Assembly (NCBI GenBank): GCA_904396155.1
Contig: CAJFOI010000017.1
Location: 1-53,770 of the forward strand
Source of the DNA: Candidatus Avispirillum faecium
GTDB taxonomy: Bacteria; Bacillota; Clostridia; Oscillospirales; CAG-272
DNA length: 53,770 bases
Direction of reading: 5' to 3'
Below are positions 1 to 8,367 of the stretch, piece after piece (position 1 is the stretch's first letter; each line of letters starts with the position of its first letter). The translations under genes were made by a program, and so were the position numbers. Under the pieces are notes generated by a model. The model was not told the DNA's origin. It worked only from the letters and a program-made list of their open reading frames with translations, and did not search any database.

Positions 1-84
1 AAATGGCCCCAGGGCATTGCACCTGGAGTGGTGAATTTTACGGTGTTCGGACGCTGGGAAGAAAATCCATCTAAACAGAGGTGA
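1..84 (+). CDS. C-terminal end of an unidentified protein
   Basis: The first reading frame is open from the window edge to a TGA at 82-84 and encodes 27 residues ending in an aromatic and charged stretch (GVVNFTVFGRWEENPS). Its stop overlaps the Shine-Dalgarno of rnfC, as expected for a translationally coupled upstream gene. I do not recognise the family, and the fragment is too short to name. It could also be a chance open frame in a leader region. Confidence 0.4.
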   Translation, partial: KWPQGIAPGVVNFTVFGRWEENPSKQR

Positions 85-89
85 CTATT

Positions 90-1439
90 TTGGCTTACAC
101 CTTCAAGGGCGGGGTATGGACCGACGATCATAAATATACGAAAAATGTGCCCATTGAGGAAATTACGCCTCCCGCACAGGTTTCTATTTCTCTGGCGCAG
201 CATGTGGGTGTGATGTGTAAACCCACAGTAAAGGTGGGAGATTCGGTGCGCGTGGGACAGCTGATCGGCGATGTTCCCGGCGGACTGGGTTGTCCTGTCC
301 ATTCCAGTGTGTCGGGAACAGTGACAAAAATAGATGAAGTGACTGCTCCCCGGGGCGGAACTTCTTACAATGTTGTTATTGAGAACGATGGAAAAAATAC
401 CTTGTCTGATACAGTGCTTCCTTTTGGAAAAAAGCTTTCGGAAGCGTCTTCTGATGAAATTATTGCGGCTGTGCGAGCTGCCGGCATTACCGGCATGGGA
501 TCTGCCGCCTTTCCCACCTATGCAAAGCTTGCTGCAGCCAGAGGCAAGGCGGATACACTGGTTGTGAATTGTATTGAAGGCGAACCTTTTGTCTGTGCTA
601 CACACAGGCTGATTCTGGAGGATCCGGCGGCGGTTATTCACGGACTGAAAATCATTATGGTTGCCCTGGGAATCCGACAAGCGTGGATCGCAGTGGAAAG
701 CAGCCGCAAGGAGGAAAGAGAAGCGCTGCAAAAGCAGATTGGGGAGGGTGGACTGATTCAATTGAAAAAGGTCACTTCCAAGTATCCCTCCGGATCTGAA
801 AAGCAGCTTGTATATGCGCTGACCAAAAAGGAAATTCCCGGCGGCAGAACGCCGCTGGATGTTGGAATCGTTGTTTTTAACGCGCAGACCTGCGCCGCCA
901 TATACGAAGCGTTGGCGAAGGGAATGCCCTTGATCCGGCGGGTCGTGACGGTAGATGGCGATTGCATCAAAACGCCCAAAAATCTTCTGGTTCCTGTGGG
1001 AACATCGGTGATGGATCTAATTGCTTACTGCGGTGGCCTGTGTGCCCAGCCGAAGAAAATCATCTGCGGGGGGCCTATGATGGGACAAGCTCAGTGGGAT
1101 CCTGCTACACCTGTAACCAAAATGACGTCGGCTGTGCTGGTGCTGAGCGACTATTTTGATTTTGAGTCCAAGCTCCCTCCGGTATGCATTCGCTGTGGCC
1201 GCTGTGTGCGTGCCTGTCCCATGCGGCTGATGCCTTTGAAGATCGCGTCTGCCATTGAGGCGGGGAAGACGGCTGAAGCCGCTGCACTTGGTGCGGCAGA
1301 CTGTATCGAGTGCGGTACGTGTTCATATATCTGTCCGGGCGGTGTTCCTGTAACCCAGATGGTGGTTCGGGCGAAGGCAGCGGTACTGGAGCAGCGTAGA
1401 AATGATGCAAGGCTGAAGGATAGGAAAAGTGTGGTATGA
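90..1439 (+). CDS. rnfC: Rnf electron transport complex subunit C
   Basis: RnfC is the membrane-associated, NADH-interacting subunit of the Rnf complex, which couples electron transfer between reduced ferredoxin and NAD+ to Na+ or H+ transport. The N-terminus (AYTFKGGV) is typical of RnfC. A Gly-rich flavin/nucleotide-binding core follows, and two [4Fe-4S] ferredoxin motifs sit near the C-terminus (CIRCGRCVRACP from residue 366, CIECGTCSYICP from residue 405). I chose the TTG at 90 because AGAGGTGA at 77-84 is well spaced for it; the GTG at 81 lies inside that ribosome binding site. The stop overlaps the rnfD start (ATGA), so the two are translationally coupled. Length 449 residues, normal for clostridial RnfC. 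Confidence 0.95.
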   Translation: MAYTFKGGVWTDDHKYTKNVPIEEITPPAQVSISLAQHVGVMCKPTVKVGDSVRVGQLIGDVPGGLGCPVHSSVSGTVTKIDEVTAPRGGTSYNVVIENDGKNTLSDTVLPFGKKLSEASSDEIIAAVRAAGITGMGSAAFPTYAKLAAARGKADTLVVNCIEGEPFVCATHRLILEDPAAVIHGLKIIMVALGIRQAWIAVESSRKEEREALQKQIGEGGLIQLKKVTSKYPSGSEKQLVYALTKKEIPGGRTPLDVGIVVFNAQTCAAIYEALAKGMPLIRRVVTVDGDCIKTPKNLLVPVGTSVMDLIAYCGGLCAQPKKIICGGPMMGQAQWDPATPVTKMTSAVLVLSDYFDFESKLPPVCIRCGRCVRACPMRLMPLKIASAIEAGKTAEAAALGAADCIECGTCSYICPGGVPVTQMVVRAKAAVLEQRRNDARLKDRKSVV

Positions 1440-2449
1440 ATGAGATGAATCAGAATATAAAATCGGGAACGGCGGAAAAAGAATACGTTCTCCCGCAGTT
1501 GCTCCACGTGTCTCCGGCACCTCACATCAGAAGCCTGGACACAACCCGCGCTTTGATGCTGGATGTGATCATCGCATTGCTGCCTGCACTTTTTTGGGGT
1601 GTGTTTTCCTTCGGCTGGCGTGCACTTGCGGTGGTATCCATCAGTGTAGCGTCCAGCGTTCTTTTTGAGGCTCTCTTTCAAAGAATTACCAAACGCCCGC
1701 TGATGATTACCGATCTGTCTTCTGTTGTGACAGGGCTGATTTTGGGGCTCAGTCTTCCGCCCCGGGTGTCTTTTTGGGTTCCTGTTGCCGGCGCTTTTTT
1801 TGCCATAATAATTGCAAAGCAGCTCTTTGGCGGGATTGGAAAAAATTTGGTTAATCCAGCACTGGCGGGCAGAGTATTTCTTTCCTTATGCTGGCCAGAG
1901 GAAATGGTTCGGTTTGTAGATCCCGGAACAGATCTCGTTTCCTATGCGACACCGTTGCTGTCGCTGAAGGAACGTACGATTCCCGACAGCTCCGTATTTG
2001 ACTATGTACTTGGAAGTTATGCAGGTGCCATCGGCGAGGTGTCGGCGCTGGCGATTGCCATTGGCGGGGTCTATTTGCTCATCCGCAGAGTGATCACCTG
2101 GCACATTCCCGTGGCCTTTCTGGGTACGGCGGCCGCCGTATTTTTCTTCTTTCCGCGAATCGAAGGGGAAAATGTAAATTTCGCCTTGTTCAGTATATTT
2201 ACAGGAAGCCTCTTGTTTTGTGCAGTTTTTGCGGCAAACGACTTTGCCACTACACCGGTTACGAATGGCGGACGTCTGCTTTTTGGTGTGGGATGTGGCT
2301 TGATCACGGTGTTTATCCGCTATTTTGGCGCATATCCCGAGGGTGCGGCGTATGCGGTACTGATCATGAATTTGTTTGTGCCGCTGCTGGAACGGTGTAC
2401 GATTCCCACGCGCTACGGTGCACATCAAAAAAGAAGCAATGAGCCGTAA
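1436..2449 (+). CDS. rnfD: Rnf electron transport complex subunit D
   Basis: RnfD is an integral membrane subunit that carries covalent FMN and contributes to the ion-translocating core. The 337-residue product has many hydrophobic helices and the conserved motifs KNLVNPALAGRVF and DFATTPVTNGGRL. The usual FMN-threonine motif (S/T-x-A-T-P-L) appears as SYATPLL, with Thr172 as the probable attachment site. It overlaps rnfC by 4 nt and lies 24 nt before the preferred rnfG start, inside the rnfCDGEAB operon. Confidence 0.95.
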   Translation: MNEMNQNIKSGTAEKEYVLPQLLHVSPAPHIRSLDTTRALMLDVIIALLPALFWGVFSFGWRALAVVSISVASSVLFEALFQRITKRPLMITDLSSVVTGLILGLSLPPRVSFWVPVAGAFFAIIIAKQLFGGIGKNLVNPALAGRVFLSLCWPEEMVRFVDPGTDLVSYATPLLSLKERTIPDSSVFDYVLGSYAGAIGEVSALAIAIGGVYLLIRRVITWHIPVAFLGTAAAVFFFFPRIEGENVNFALFSIFTGSLLFCAVFAANDFATTPVTNGGRLLFGVGCGLITVFIRYFGAYPEGAAYAVLIMNLFVPLLERCTIPTRYGAHQKRSNEP

Positions 2450-2473
2450 CAATTTTGAAAGGTGGACGTTTAC

Positions 2474-3592
2474 ATGAAGGAGAAGGATGCCAGAAATATA
2501 CAAAGTCCCCAGCCGCTTACTGAGGAGGAAATCAATTCACCGGAGTTTGATCCGGAGGAATTTGCGCCTGCTCCCGGGCAAAGTGCAGCGGTGCATGTGC
2601 CTGGACATGACAGAAAGAATACGCTTTTTCTTGTCATCCTCTGTGTGGCGTGTGCGCTGATCCTTGCCATCACGCACATGCTGACGGTGTTTGCAGCAGA
2701 AAAAGGAGCAAAGGATATCCGCAGAGATGCAGTTCTGACATTTTTTCCCGGGTGCGACCGGGCGGAATTGTATGATACGGTAGAAGACTGCCCTGTATAT
2801 GTAGCGTATTATAAAGGAAAGCTGGCCGGCTACGCCGTATATGTTGCGGAGGAGGGCTACCTGGGTCCTGTGGAAATTTTGGTTGCACTGGATGCCGACA
2901 ATCAAGTGTGCGGGGTAAAGATCATTTCCCATAAAGAGTCTGAAGGACTGGGCAGCAAAATTGAGAAAAACGCATTTCTTTCCCAATTTGTGGGCTTGCC
3001 GGAGTCGGATGTGGAGCCGGACCTGATTTCCGGCGCTACCGCCTCCAGCCGTGCAGTGTACAATGGAGTAGAACGGGTACTGGAATTGAAGTTGGATTTC
3101 CTTGCCATTGCTGCGGATTTGGACGTAGAGACCATTTCGTCGGAAGAAATGGAAGAAGAGATACAAAAGGAAGAAGAGTCAGGTACGGATACAACCGCAG
3201 GGGAGACCACAGAGGCGCCGGTGACGACCCGTCCAAATGACGATACTGTGTTTGGCGGTGACAACGTAGGCGGTCCGAACTCCAATACGGGAGACGGCGA
3301 TAACGTCTCAGCAGAGGGAGAGGACGATACCACTGTCTATGAGACGGAGACAGAGGAGCCAGAGGAGACAACGGAGGAAACCACTGCGCAGACGGAACCT
3401 GTTACAGATACGGTACCTGTAACGACGGCACCGCCCCAGACGACAGCTCCTCCGGATACGACTGAGCCGCCGGAAACAGAAAAACCGGAGGAAAGTACTG
3501 TTCCAGAGGAGACAACAGGTCCTGCCGAAGAGACAACAAGTCCCGAAGCAGAAACGACCGGCGGCGTAGAATGGCCGGACTGGAACAGATGA
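2474..3592 (+). CDS. rnfG: Rnf complex subunit G with long Thr/Glu-rich tail
   Basis: RnfG is anchored by one helix (about residues 49-74) and carries covalent FMN on an extracytoplasmic domain. The flavin attachment motif SGATAS is present, with Thr189 as the acceptor. ATG at 2474 is preferred over the GTG at 2462 because AAAGGTGG lies just upstream and the GTG falls inside that ribosome binding site. The family is usually about 190-220 residues; this protein has 372. The excess is a hydrophilic N-terminal tail of about 45 residues and a C-terminal region from roughly residue 225 that is almost entirely Thr, Glu, Pro, Ser, Gly and Asp. The tail is low complexity and should be outside the membrane; its role is unknown. 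Confidence 0.93.
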   Translation: MKEKDARNIQSPQPLTEEEINSPEFDPEEFAPAPGQSAAVHVPGHDRKNTLFLVILCVACALILAITHMLTVFAAEKGAKDIRRDAVLTFFPGCDRAELYDTVEDCPVYVAYYKGKLAGYAVYVAEEGYLGPVEILVALDADNQVCGVKIISHKESEGLGSKIEKNAFLSQFVGLPESDVEPDLISGATASSRAVYNGVERVLELKLDFLAIAADLDVETISSEEMEEEIQKEEESGTDTTAGETTEAPVTTRPNDDTVFGGDNVGGPNSNTGDGDNVSAEGEDDTTVYETETEEPEETTEETTAQTEPVTDTVPVTTAPPQTTAPPDTTEPPETEKPEESTVPEETTGPAEETTSPEAETTGGVEWPDWNR

Positions 3593-3624
3593 AGAAAAAA
3601 CCTGTATGTTTTTTGGAGTGACCT

Positions 3625-4254
3625 ATGTTACTGAAAACCAAGTTAAAAAGCAGCGATCCGCTGTCTGCATTTCAACTGCTGGCTCTGTGCCCGGCTCTGG
3701 CGATCACTACGACGCTGTCCCGATCCCTGGCAATTGTTGCATCATTTTTGATCTCGCTTACATTATCCGCTCTGCTGGTTTCTCTTTTGCGCAAAAGAAT
3801 CCCCACAAAGTTGCGGGTGCCTGTTTATTTATTTGTTTCTGCCTTTTCTGTCACTATGGTGTATCTTGTCATGCGTGCAGTTTTTCCGCTGACTGTGGCT
3901 GCTTTGAGCGTTTATCTGCCGGTACTGGCGGTAAGCAGTGTTACTGTGCTGTGTTTGGAAACCTTTTCCACAGTCAATCGTCCAGGGCCTGCTGTACTGG
4001 ACGCACTGCGTACTGGCGTGCGATTTGGCGGGATTATGCTGTGCTGTGGATTGGTTCGGGAATTGTTCGGTACGGGCCGCTTGTTTGCAGATCCCGCCGG
4101 CGGCGGGGGAGTGCGGATTTTTCCAGCGGCACCCCTGTCTTTTCTTTCCCATCCTGCCGGCGCCCTGCTTATGATCGCTGCTGCTGCGGCTTTGATACAG
4201 TTTGTACAGGTACGCAGAGAGAAAAAGTCTGGGGAAGACTATGAAACTGTGTAG
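3625..4254 (+). CDS. rnfE: Rnf electron transport complex subunit E
   Basis: RnfE is a polytopic membrane subunit that, with RnfA and RnfD, forms the ion-conducting core. The 209-residue sequence has about six hydrophobic helices and family motifs near the N-terminus (LGLCP-like LALCPALA) and mid-protein (VRELFGTG). It pairs with RnfA, its distant homologue. The gene sits 32 nt after rnfG and 9 nt before rnfA. It is more divergent than many RnfE proteins, particularly in the first third, but operon position and length make the call secure. Confidence 0.9.
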   Translation: MLLKTKLKSSDPLSAFQLLALCPALAITTTLSRSLAIVASFLISLTLSALLVSLLRKRIPTKLRVPVYLFVSAFSVTMVYLVMRAVFPLTVAALSVYLPVLAVSSVTVLCLETFSTVNRPGPAVLDALRTGVRFGGIMLCCGLVRELFGTGRLFADPAGGGGVRIFPAAPLSFLSHPAGALLMIAAAAALIQFVQVRREKKSGEDYETV

Positions 4255-4263
4255 GAGGGGCCT

Positions 4264-4836
4264 ATGGAATATGTATTGATACTGCTTGCGGCGATTTTGG
4301 CCGACAACTTTGTATTTGTGCGGTTTTTGGGAATTGAACAGGCACTGGCTTCTGCAAAAAAGCCTTCCTCCGCTTTGATAGGTGGAGGATTGGTGACGGC
4401 GGTTTCTGTGGTTGCAGGTGGGCTCACTTATCTGCTGTATGTTTTGGTCCTGTCTGCGCTGCAAATTTCTTTTTTGACACTTCCGGTAGGTGTTCTTCTC
4501 ATTGCTGCCGCAGTAGCTGGTCTGGAAATTGTAGCTTCCAAAACGGAAAAGTTGAATGAAGCTATGCGCAGTCATATTCCCATGATTACCACCAATGCAG
4601 TTATTTTGGGAGCTGTTTTTCTGGCGATTGAGCAGGAGATGACACTTGGTGCGGCACTGCTTCTTTTCCTCGGCGCGGGAATCGGATATACACTTGCCGC
4701 ACTTGTTTTTACAAGTATTCGAGATCGGCTGGAACACTGTGCCCCTCCAGCTGCTTTTGCGGGAATCCCCATGACAATCCTGGCGGCTGCACTTGCGGTA
4801 ATGGCATTTTCTGGCTTTGCGGGATTGCATTTTTGA
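4264..4836 (+). CDS. rnfA: Rnf electron transport complex subunit A
   Basis: RnfA is a six-helix membrane protein of the Rnf core, homologous to NqrE. The signature DNFVFVRFLGI near the N-terminus and the hydrophobic helices with inverted pseudo-symmetry fit the family, as does the length of 190 residues. The start ATG at 4264 follows GTAGGAGGGGCCT, a strong ribosome binding site. It lies between rnfE and rnfB. Confidence 0.95.
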   Translation: MEYVLILLAAILADNFVFVRFLGIEQALASAKKPSSALIGGGLVTAVSVVAGGLTYLLYVLVLSALQISFLTLPVGVLLIAAAVAGLEIVASKTEKLNEAMRSHIPMITTNAVILGAVFLAIEQEMTLGAALLLFLGAGIGYTLAALVFTSIRDRLEHCAPPAAFAGIPMTILAAALAVMAFSGFAGLHF

Positions 4837-4872
4837 AGTATTGCCGGACGAGCAGGGAAGGGAAATACGATT

Positions 4873-5724
4873 ATGATGATTGGAATGATAACTGCAGTAG
4901 GTATATGCGCCGCTGCCGGTTTCTTTGCCGCGATCCTCTTTGGAAAGGCAGAGAAGGATACATCTGTACGCAGGGAAGTGCTTCGGGAGAAAATTCTGGA
5001 CTGCCTTCCCGGAGAAAATTGTGGCGCCTGTGGCTTTGGAGACTGTCCCGCCGCGGCGCTGGCTGTGGCAGAGGGACGAGCGGCTGCGGATGTCTGTCCG
5101 GCCGGGGGAACCGCTGCAGCTCAGGCGATCGGTGTGATACTGGGTGTCGATCCTACCCATGGTGTGCGTATGCGGGCTCAGGTCATGTGTTCCGGCGGCG
5201 GTGTATCCAGCAGGAAAAAATACATATATGAGGACGGCGCAAAGGACTGCGCGGCGGCCATGCGGTTGGGCGGCGGGGATAAAAGCTGCCGCTTTGCCTG
5301 TATAGGACTGGGCAGCTGCGCTGCCAGTTGTCCTTTTGATGCCATTGAGATTATTGGAGACGTGGCAGTAGTACAATATCAGAAATGTACCGGCTGTGGG
5401 ATTTGTGTTGACAGCTGCCCCAAGCATATTATCCAAATGATTCCCTATGACTGTTATCACTGGGTGGGGTGTTCCTCTCATGAGGATGCACAGCACAGTC
5501 AGTACAACTGCGGTGCCGGCTGTACCGGCTGCGGCGCCTGCGCACAGGTTTGTCCCCAGGGGGCGATCCGCGTGCGGGGCAGGCTTGCTTCCATCGATTA
5601 CAGTCTCTGTGCCGGCTGCGGGAAATGTTACGAGGTTTGTCCCACCGGTGTAATCTGGAAATCGGATATCGAGGGGGCGGACGGACTGATTCTGCAGCGC
5701 GGGAAGATACATGCGATGCAATAA
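4873..5724 (+). CDS. rnfB: Rnf complex ferredoxin-like subunit B
   Basis: RnfB is the iron-sulfur subunit thought to accept electrons from reduced ferredoxin. The N-terminal hydrophobic anchor (about residues 2-24) is followed by the RnfB-type [4Fe-4S] domain (GENCGACGFGDC...CPAG), then several ferredoxin clusters (CAASCP, CTGCGICVDSCP, CTGCGACAQVCP, CAGCGKCYEVCP). Length 283 residues is normal for Clostridia. The gene is last in the operon, 36 nt after rnfA, and is followed by a strong terminator. Start ATG at 4873 or 4876; both follow GAAGGGAAATACG. Confidence 0.95.
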   Translation: MMIGMITAVGICAAAGFFAAILFGKAEKDTSVRREVLREKILDCLPGENCGACGFGDCPAAALAVAEGRAAADVCPAGGTAAAQAIGVILGVDPTHGVRMRAQVMCSGGGVSSRKKYIYEDGAKDCAAAMRLGGGDKSCRFACIGLGSCAASCPFDAIEIIGDVAVVQYQKCTGCGICVDSCPKHIIQMIPYDCYHWVGCSSHEDAQHSQYNCGAGCTGCGACAQVCPQGAIRVRGRLASIDYSLCAGCGKCYEVCPTGVIWKSDIEGADGLILQRGKIHAMQ

Positions 5725-5735
5725 CAGATACAGAG

Positions 5736-5767
5736 AAAAACCCCAGGGCTTAGCCCTGGGGTTTTTT
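5736..5767 (+). terminator. Rho-independent terminator of the rnf operon
   Basis: A GC-rich stem, CCCCAGGGC and GCCCTGGGG around the loop TTA, is flanked by AAAAA on the left and TTTTTT on the right. It lies 11 nt after the rnfB stop. It is nearly symmetric, so it may also end the convergent minus-strand gene at 5777. Confidence 0.93.
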
Positions 5768-5776
5768 ATGGGGATG

Positions 5777-7438
5777 CTAAGATTCACTGGATCCATCGAT
5801 TTTTGCAGGCTGGATGGATGCTTCTTCCTTTTCAAAGGTAAGGGTAACAGAATCTCCTATATTATACAGAACAATTTCTTCACTCTCCGCTGCGGAAAGT
5901 CTGAACCAGGTTTCAGGAAGAATATCCAGCTTGATATAATAGTAGGTAGTTCCTTCAATGACTGCACTTCGCAGTTCTGTGATGTTTCCTGTGACCGTTT
6001 CTGTTTCCTGTTCTGTTATTGGAGACTGAGTATCGTCGGAAATGATCTTGTTTTCACGCAGAAGTTCATAATAATTCTGTTCGCACTCGGCAAGAGATGA
6101 ACCGTTGCTGACGATTTGATACTGCTGCACGTTTACCATTGCGTACATTTTTACCAGATTGGATTCGTCTTTGAGTGCCATAAAGTAGGTAGGCTGTCCT
6201 TCAATGTTCAGCAGGAGAGGAAAAGTCGCCGTGTAGCTATACTGCTGAACAGAGCCCTCTGCAGAACTCATAGCGGAGTATTCTTCCGCTCCGGCTACGC
6301 TGTAATATTTTGCCTCTTTTGTTCGCTGATTTACCAAAATAAATCCGGTATTGGATTCGTCCCCGCCCATGGAAGTGACCCCGGTATATACCCATACGTC
6401 GTCGTTTTGCGCGATGTAATTGTATCCGTCCGTTGTGACAGTACAGCCCTTCTGTCCGAAAATTGAGTTCCAGAAACCGTTTTTATATTTGCCATGATAA
6501 TCGTATTGTTCGATGATCAGGTCTGCGGTGAACACGCGGTCTACCCAGGAAGGGATCTCGTCGATGGCGCAATAGGTGCATTCTCCAGTGACAGCGTTTA
6601 CCAGCACCGCACCGGTGATATCTGCGCCGCCGAAGAGACCGATGGTTTTTTTCATGACGGACGCAACCCAGTAGGGCGTTCCCTCTTCATCGATTTCAAA
6701 ATTCACATCGGAGAACATGGTAAAGGGATATTTGAACCGCAGATAGCGGTCGATGTTCCGGTTGAAAGGCTCGGAAGGCGTATATTTCATTCCTTCCTCC
6801 AGGCGAACCACGGATACTTCCTGGGTCACCATGTCTGTGACAATGTAGGCGGGGATCCCTTCGCTTCTGTTGTTGATCCATTTGAAAAAATCACCATAGT
6901 TCAGGTAAGTCACCCGGACAGGCGCATTTTGATAATTGATTTGTGCGGAGGTGGCGTCTACCTCAAACTGACTTACCAGGTCGCTGAGTTCTCCCAGCTT
7001 TCTGGCAGCCAGGGTATTGGCGGAGACTTCGTCCAGCATGGGGATCTGGTCGTAGGATATTTCCGCCACATCCTCTGCAAAGTCGCTCTCTTCCAGGGTG
7101 ATCAGGGAACTGTACGCTTTGGTGTTGAAAATGACAGCGGATAAAATGCTGCCGATCAGGCAAATGACCAGGCATATTCCCATTAGTATCACGGGAATAC
7201 GAAGGTTTTTCCACAGAAAGGAAAAGAGAGACCCGGATGCTGCTTTCTCCTGTACATTTCTTTGGGACAGCAAGGTCAGCACACAGAAAAATACGAGAAT
7301 AAGCAAAAGAAAGGTCCAAAATTCACCGGACTGCATATTGATGGGCGGCAGAGCAATGTAAAAATATATTGCAGCTGCTACAAGGGTAATCAGAATATTC
7401 ATACAGATTCGAATGGGAGAAGAAAGTCTTTTTTTCAT
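5777..7438 (-). CDS. membrane-anchored protein of unknown function
   Basis: The 553-residue product starts with a short basic N-terminus, two hydrophobic helices (about residues 10-32 and 38-58) and a third at about 73-105. A long soluble region of about 440 residues follows, rich in Tyr, Asp, Glu and Thr and without cysteine-cluster or ATP-binding motifs. Several passages (VVRLEEGMKYTPS, FILVNQRTKEAKYYSV, ADITGAVLVNAVTGE) suggest repeated beta-sheet modules, possibly PepSY-like; that is a guess. The start ATG is preceded on the minus strand by GAGAAAGG. It is convergent with rnfB and shares its terminator. I do not recognise the family. Confidence 0.75.
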   Translation of the reverse strand: MKKRLSSPIRICMNILITLVAAAIYFYIALPPINMQSGEFWTFLLLILVFFCVLTLLSQRNVQEKAASGSLFSFLWKNLRIPVILMGICLVICLIGSILSAVIFNTKAYSSLITLEESDFAEDVAEISYDQIPMLDEVSANTLAARKLGELSDLVSQFEVDATSAQINYQNAPVRVTYLNYGDFFKWINNRSEGIPAYIVTDMVTQEVSVVRLEEGMKYTPSEPFNRNIDRYLRFKYPFTMFSDVNFEIDEEGTPYWVASVMKKTIGLFGGADITGAVLVNAVTGECTYCAIDEIPSWVDRVFTADLIIEQYDYHGKYKNGFWNSIFGQKGCTVTTDGYNYIAQNDDVWVYTGVTSMGGDESNTGFILVNQRTKEAKYYSVAGAEEYSAMSSAEGSVQQYSYTATFPLLLNIEGQPTYFMALKDESNLVKMYAMVNVQQYQIVSNGSSLAECEQNYYELLRENKIISDDTQSPITEQETETVTGNITELRSAVIEGTTYYYIKLDILPETWFRLSAAESEEIVLYNIGDSVTLTFEKEEASIQPAKIDGSSES

Positions 7439-7562
7439 AAGTTATATACCTTTCTCTCAAGTGAGATGTTCTATTTTCAGAATAGCATAATTGCAACGGA
7501 AAATCAATATCAGGAAAGTATAATTGATTTGTTTTTAATGGCATTGATGAAATGTTATTTTG

Positions 7563-8006
7563 TTATATCTTTTTCTTTAGTGAGACATGGTTTTCCAGTT
7601 CTGTAAAACCATTTTTTCTGTAAAAATTGTATGCGAAAACATTTCTGTCAGTTTGTAAAAATATTGCATTTATTCCTGCCTCTTTCATTGTGCTCTCAAT
7701 TCTTCTTAAAAAATCTGATCCTAAACCAGTGTATTGCTTTTCTGGTTTGATAAAAAACTCTTCGACATTATACTCCGTGGAAGAATACCAGTGCTTTACA
7801 TACCCCATTGAAATTCCAACTAACTCAATGTCATCGAATAAACCAAATGTCAATGAATTATTATTTCCGATTAATTCTGTAATATATAAGTGTAATTGGT
7901 TGTCATCGCTCCAATTGTCATTCCAAGGCTCTTTCATAAAGGTGTCTTTGTACAATATTTTTATTTCATTTATGTTATCAAAAGTCAGTTTTTTCAATTT
8001 TATCAT
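7563..8006 (-). CDS. GNAT-family N-acetyltransferase
   Basis: This 147-residue protein has the GNAT fold signature: an N-terminal helix-strand unit, an acceptor region with VEEFFI, the acetyl-CoA pyrophosphate loop (Y-T-G-L-G-S-D-F), and the C-terminal YNFYRKNGF motif. GNAT enzymes transfer acetyl from acetyl-CoA to amines; the substrate here is unknown. The style (KHWYSSTEYNVEEF) is reminiscent of small Firmicute acetyltransferases related to AAC(6')-type enzymes, but resistance cannot be inferred. The gene is clearly more AT-rich than the rnf genes beside it, which may indicate acquisition. It has its own minus-strand promoter at 8189-8217. Confidence 0.88.
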   Translation of the reverse strand: MIKLKKLTFDNINEIKILYKDTFMKEPWNDNWSDDNQLHLYITELIGNNNSLTFGLFDDIELVGISMGYVKHWYSSTEYNVEEFFIKPEKQYTGLGSDFLRRIESTMKEAGINAIFLQTDRNVFAYNFYRKNGFTELENHVSLKKKI

Positions 8007-8188
8007 AGCATAAAAGAACCTTTCTTTTTGTTCCTATCAAACAATTTGTCAAAGATAAGCGATACATATATTTTTTGCAGCATAGTTGAGGAAATGCCGC
8101 GGAGTGCCCGATATTTTTCGATAAGTCTTTGTTGCCAGTGAAATTTTTTTGGTCATATACGCGCCTTCTGTTAAGAATTGTAATTTCT

Positions 8189-8217
8189 ATTATAAAATAT
8201 AGTTTCTTTATTTGCAA
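8189..8217 (-). promoter_or_regulatory. promoter for the GNAT gene
   Basis: On the minus strand TTGCAA (8217-8212) and TATAAT (8194-8189) are separated by 17 nt. The start codon of the GNAT gene is about 180 nt downstream, so the leader is long; I saw no riboswitch-like fold in it. The -35 box lies in the first bases of the terminator stem at 8214-8250. Confidence 0.6.
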
Positions 8218-8250
8218 GAAAAAGCTGCACTCTGTGCAGCTTTTTCTTGC
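8214..8250. terminator. bidirectional 17-bp stem terminator
   Basis: GCAAGAAAAAGCTGCAC and GTGCAGCTTTTTCTTGC form a perfect 17-bp stem with a 3-nt TCT loop. The A and T runs inside the arms make it usable in either direction. On the minus strand it follows the Asn/Gln-rich gene remnant at 8264-8332. Confidence 0.85.
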
Positions 8251-8263
8251 TTTGGACTTTACG

Positions 8264-8332
8264 TTAATTTTGATGTTCCTGTTTAGGTTTGTTTTCCTGC
8301 ACCTGATTACAGAGGAAAATCAATTCATACAT
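8264..8332 (-). pseudogene. remnant of an Asn/Gln-rich small gene (paralogue of 19148-19294)
   Basis: A 22-codon minus-strand frame ends in NQVQENKPKQEHQN followed by TAA. The last codons match the C-terminus of the 48-residue Asn/Gln-rich protein at 19148-19294, which ends NPQAQENKSKQEPQD, and in both places a GCAAGAAAAA-hairpin terminator follows. The repetitive N/Q part is missing, so I read this as a deletion remnant. It may still be translated as a 22-residue peptide from the ATG at 8332, but no good ribosome binding site is visible. Confidence 0.55.
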
Positions 8333-8367
8333 TATTTTCTGCAACATATTCCAGAATACTCTCACAG

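Noticed and set aside
1-5767. Na+-translocating NADH:quinone oxidoreductase (Nqr) instead of Rnf
   Set aside because: The order CDGEAB, the ferredoxin-rich RnfB and the N-terminal RnfC type identify Rnf. The NqrF flavoprotein is absent.
3829-5835. A 668-codon minus-strand open frame across rnfE, rnfA and rnfB
   Set aside because: The plus strand encodes three conserved Rnf subunits here, with good starts and spacing. The antisense frame is a composition effect.
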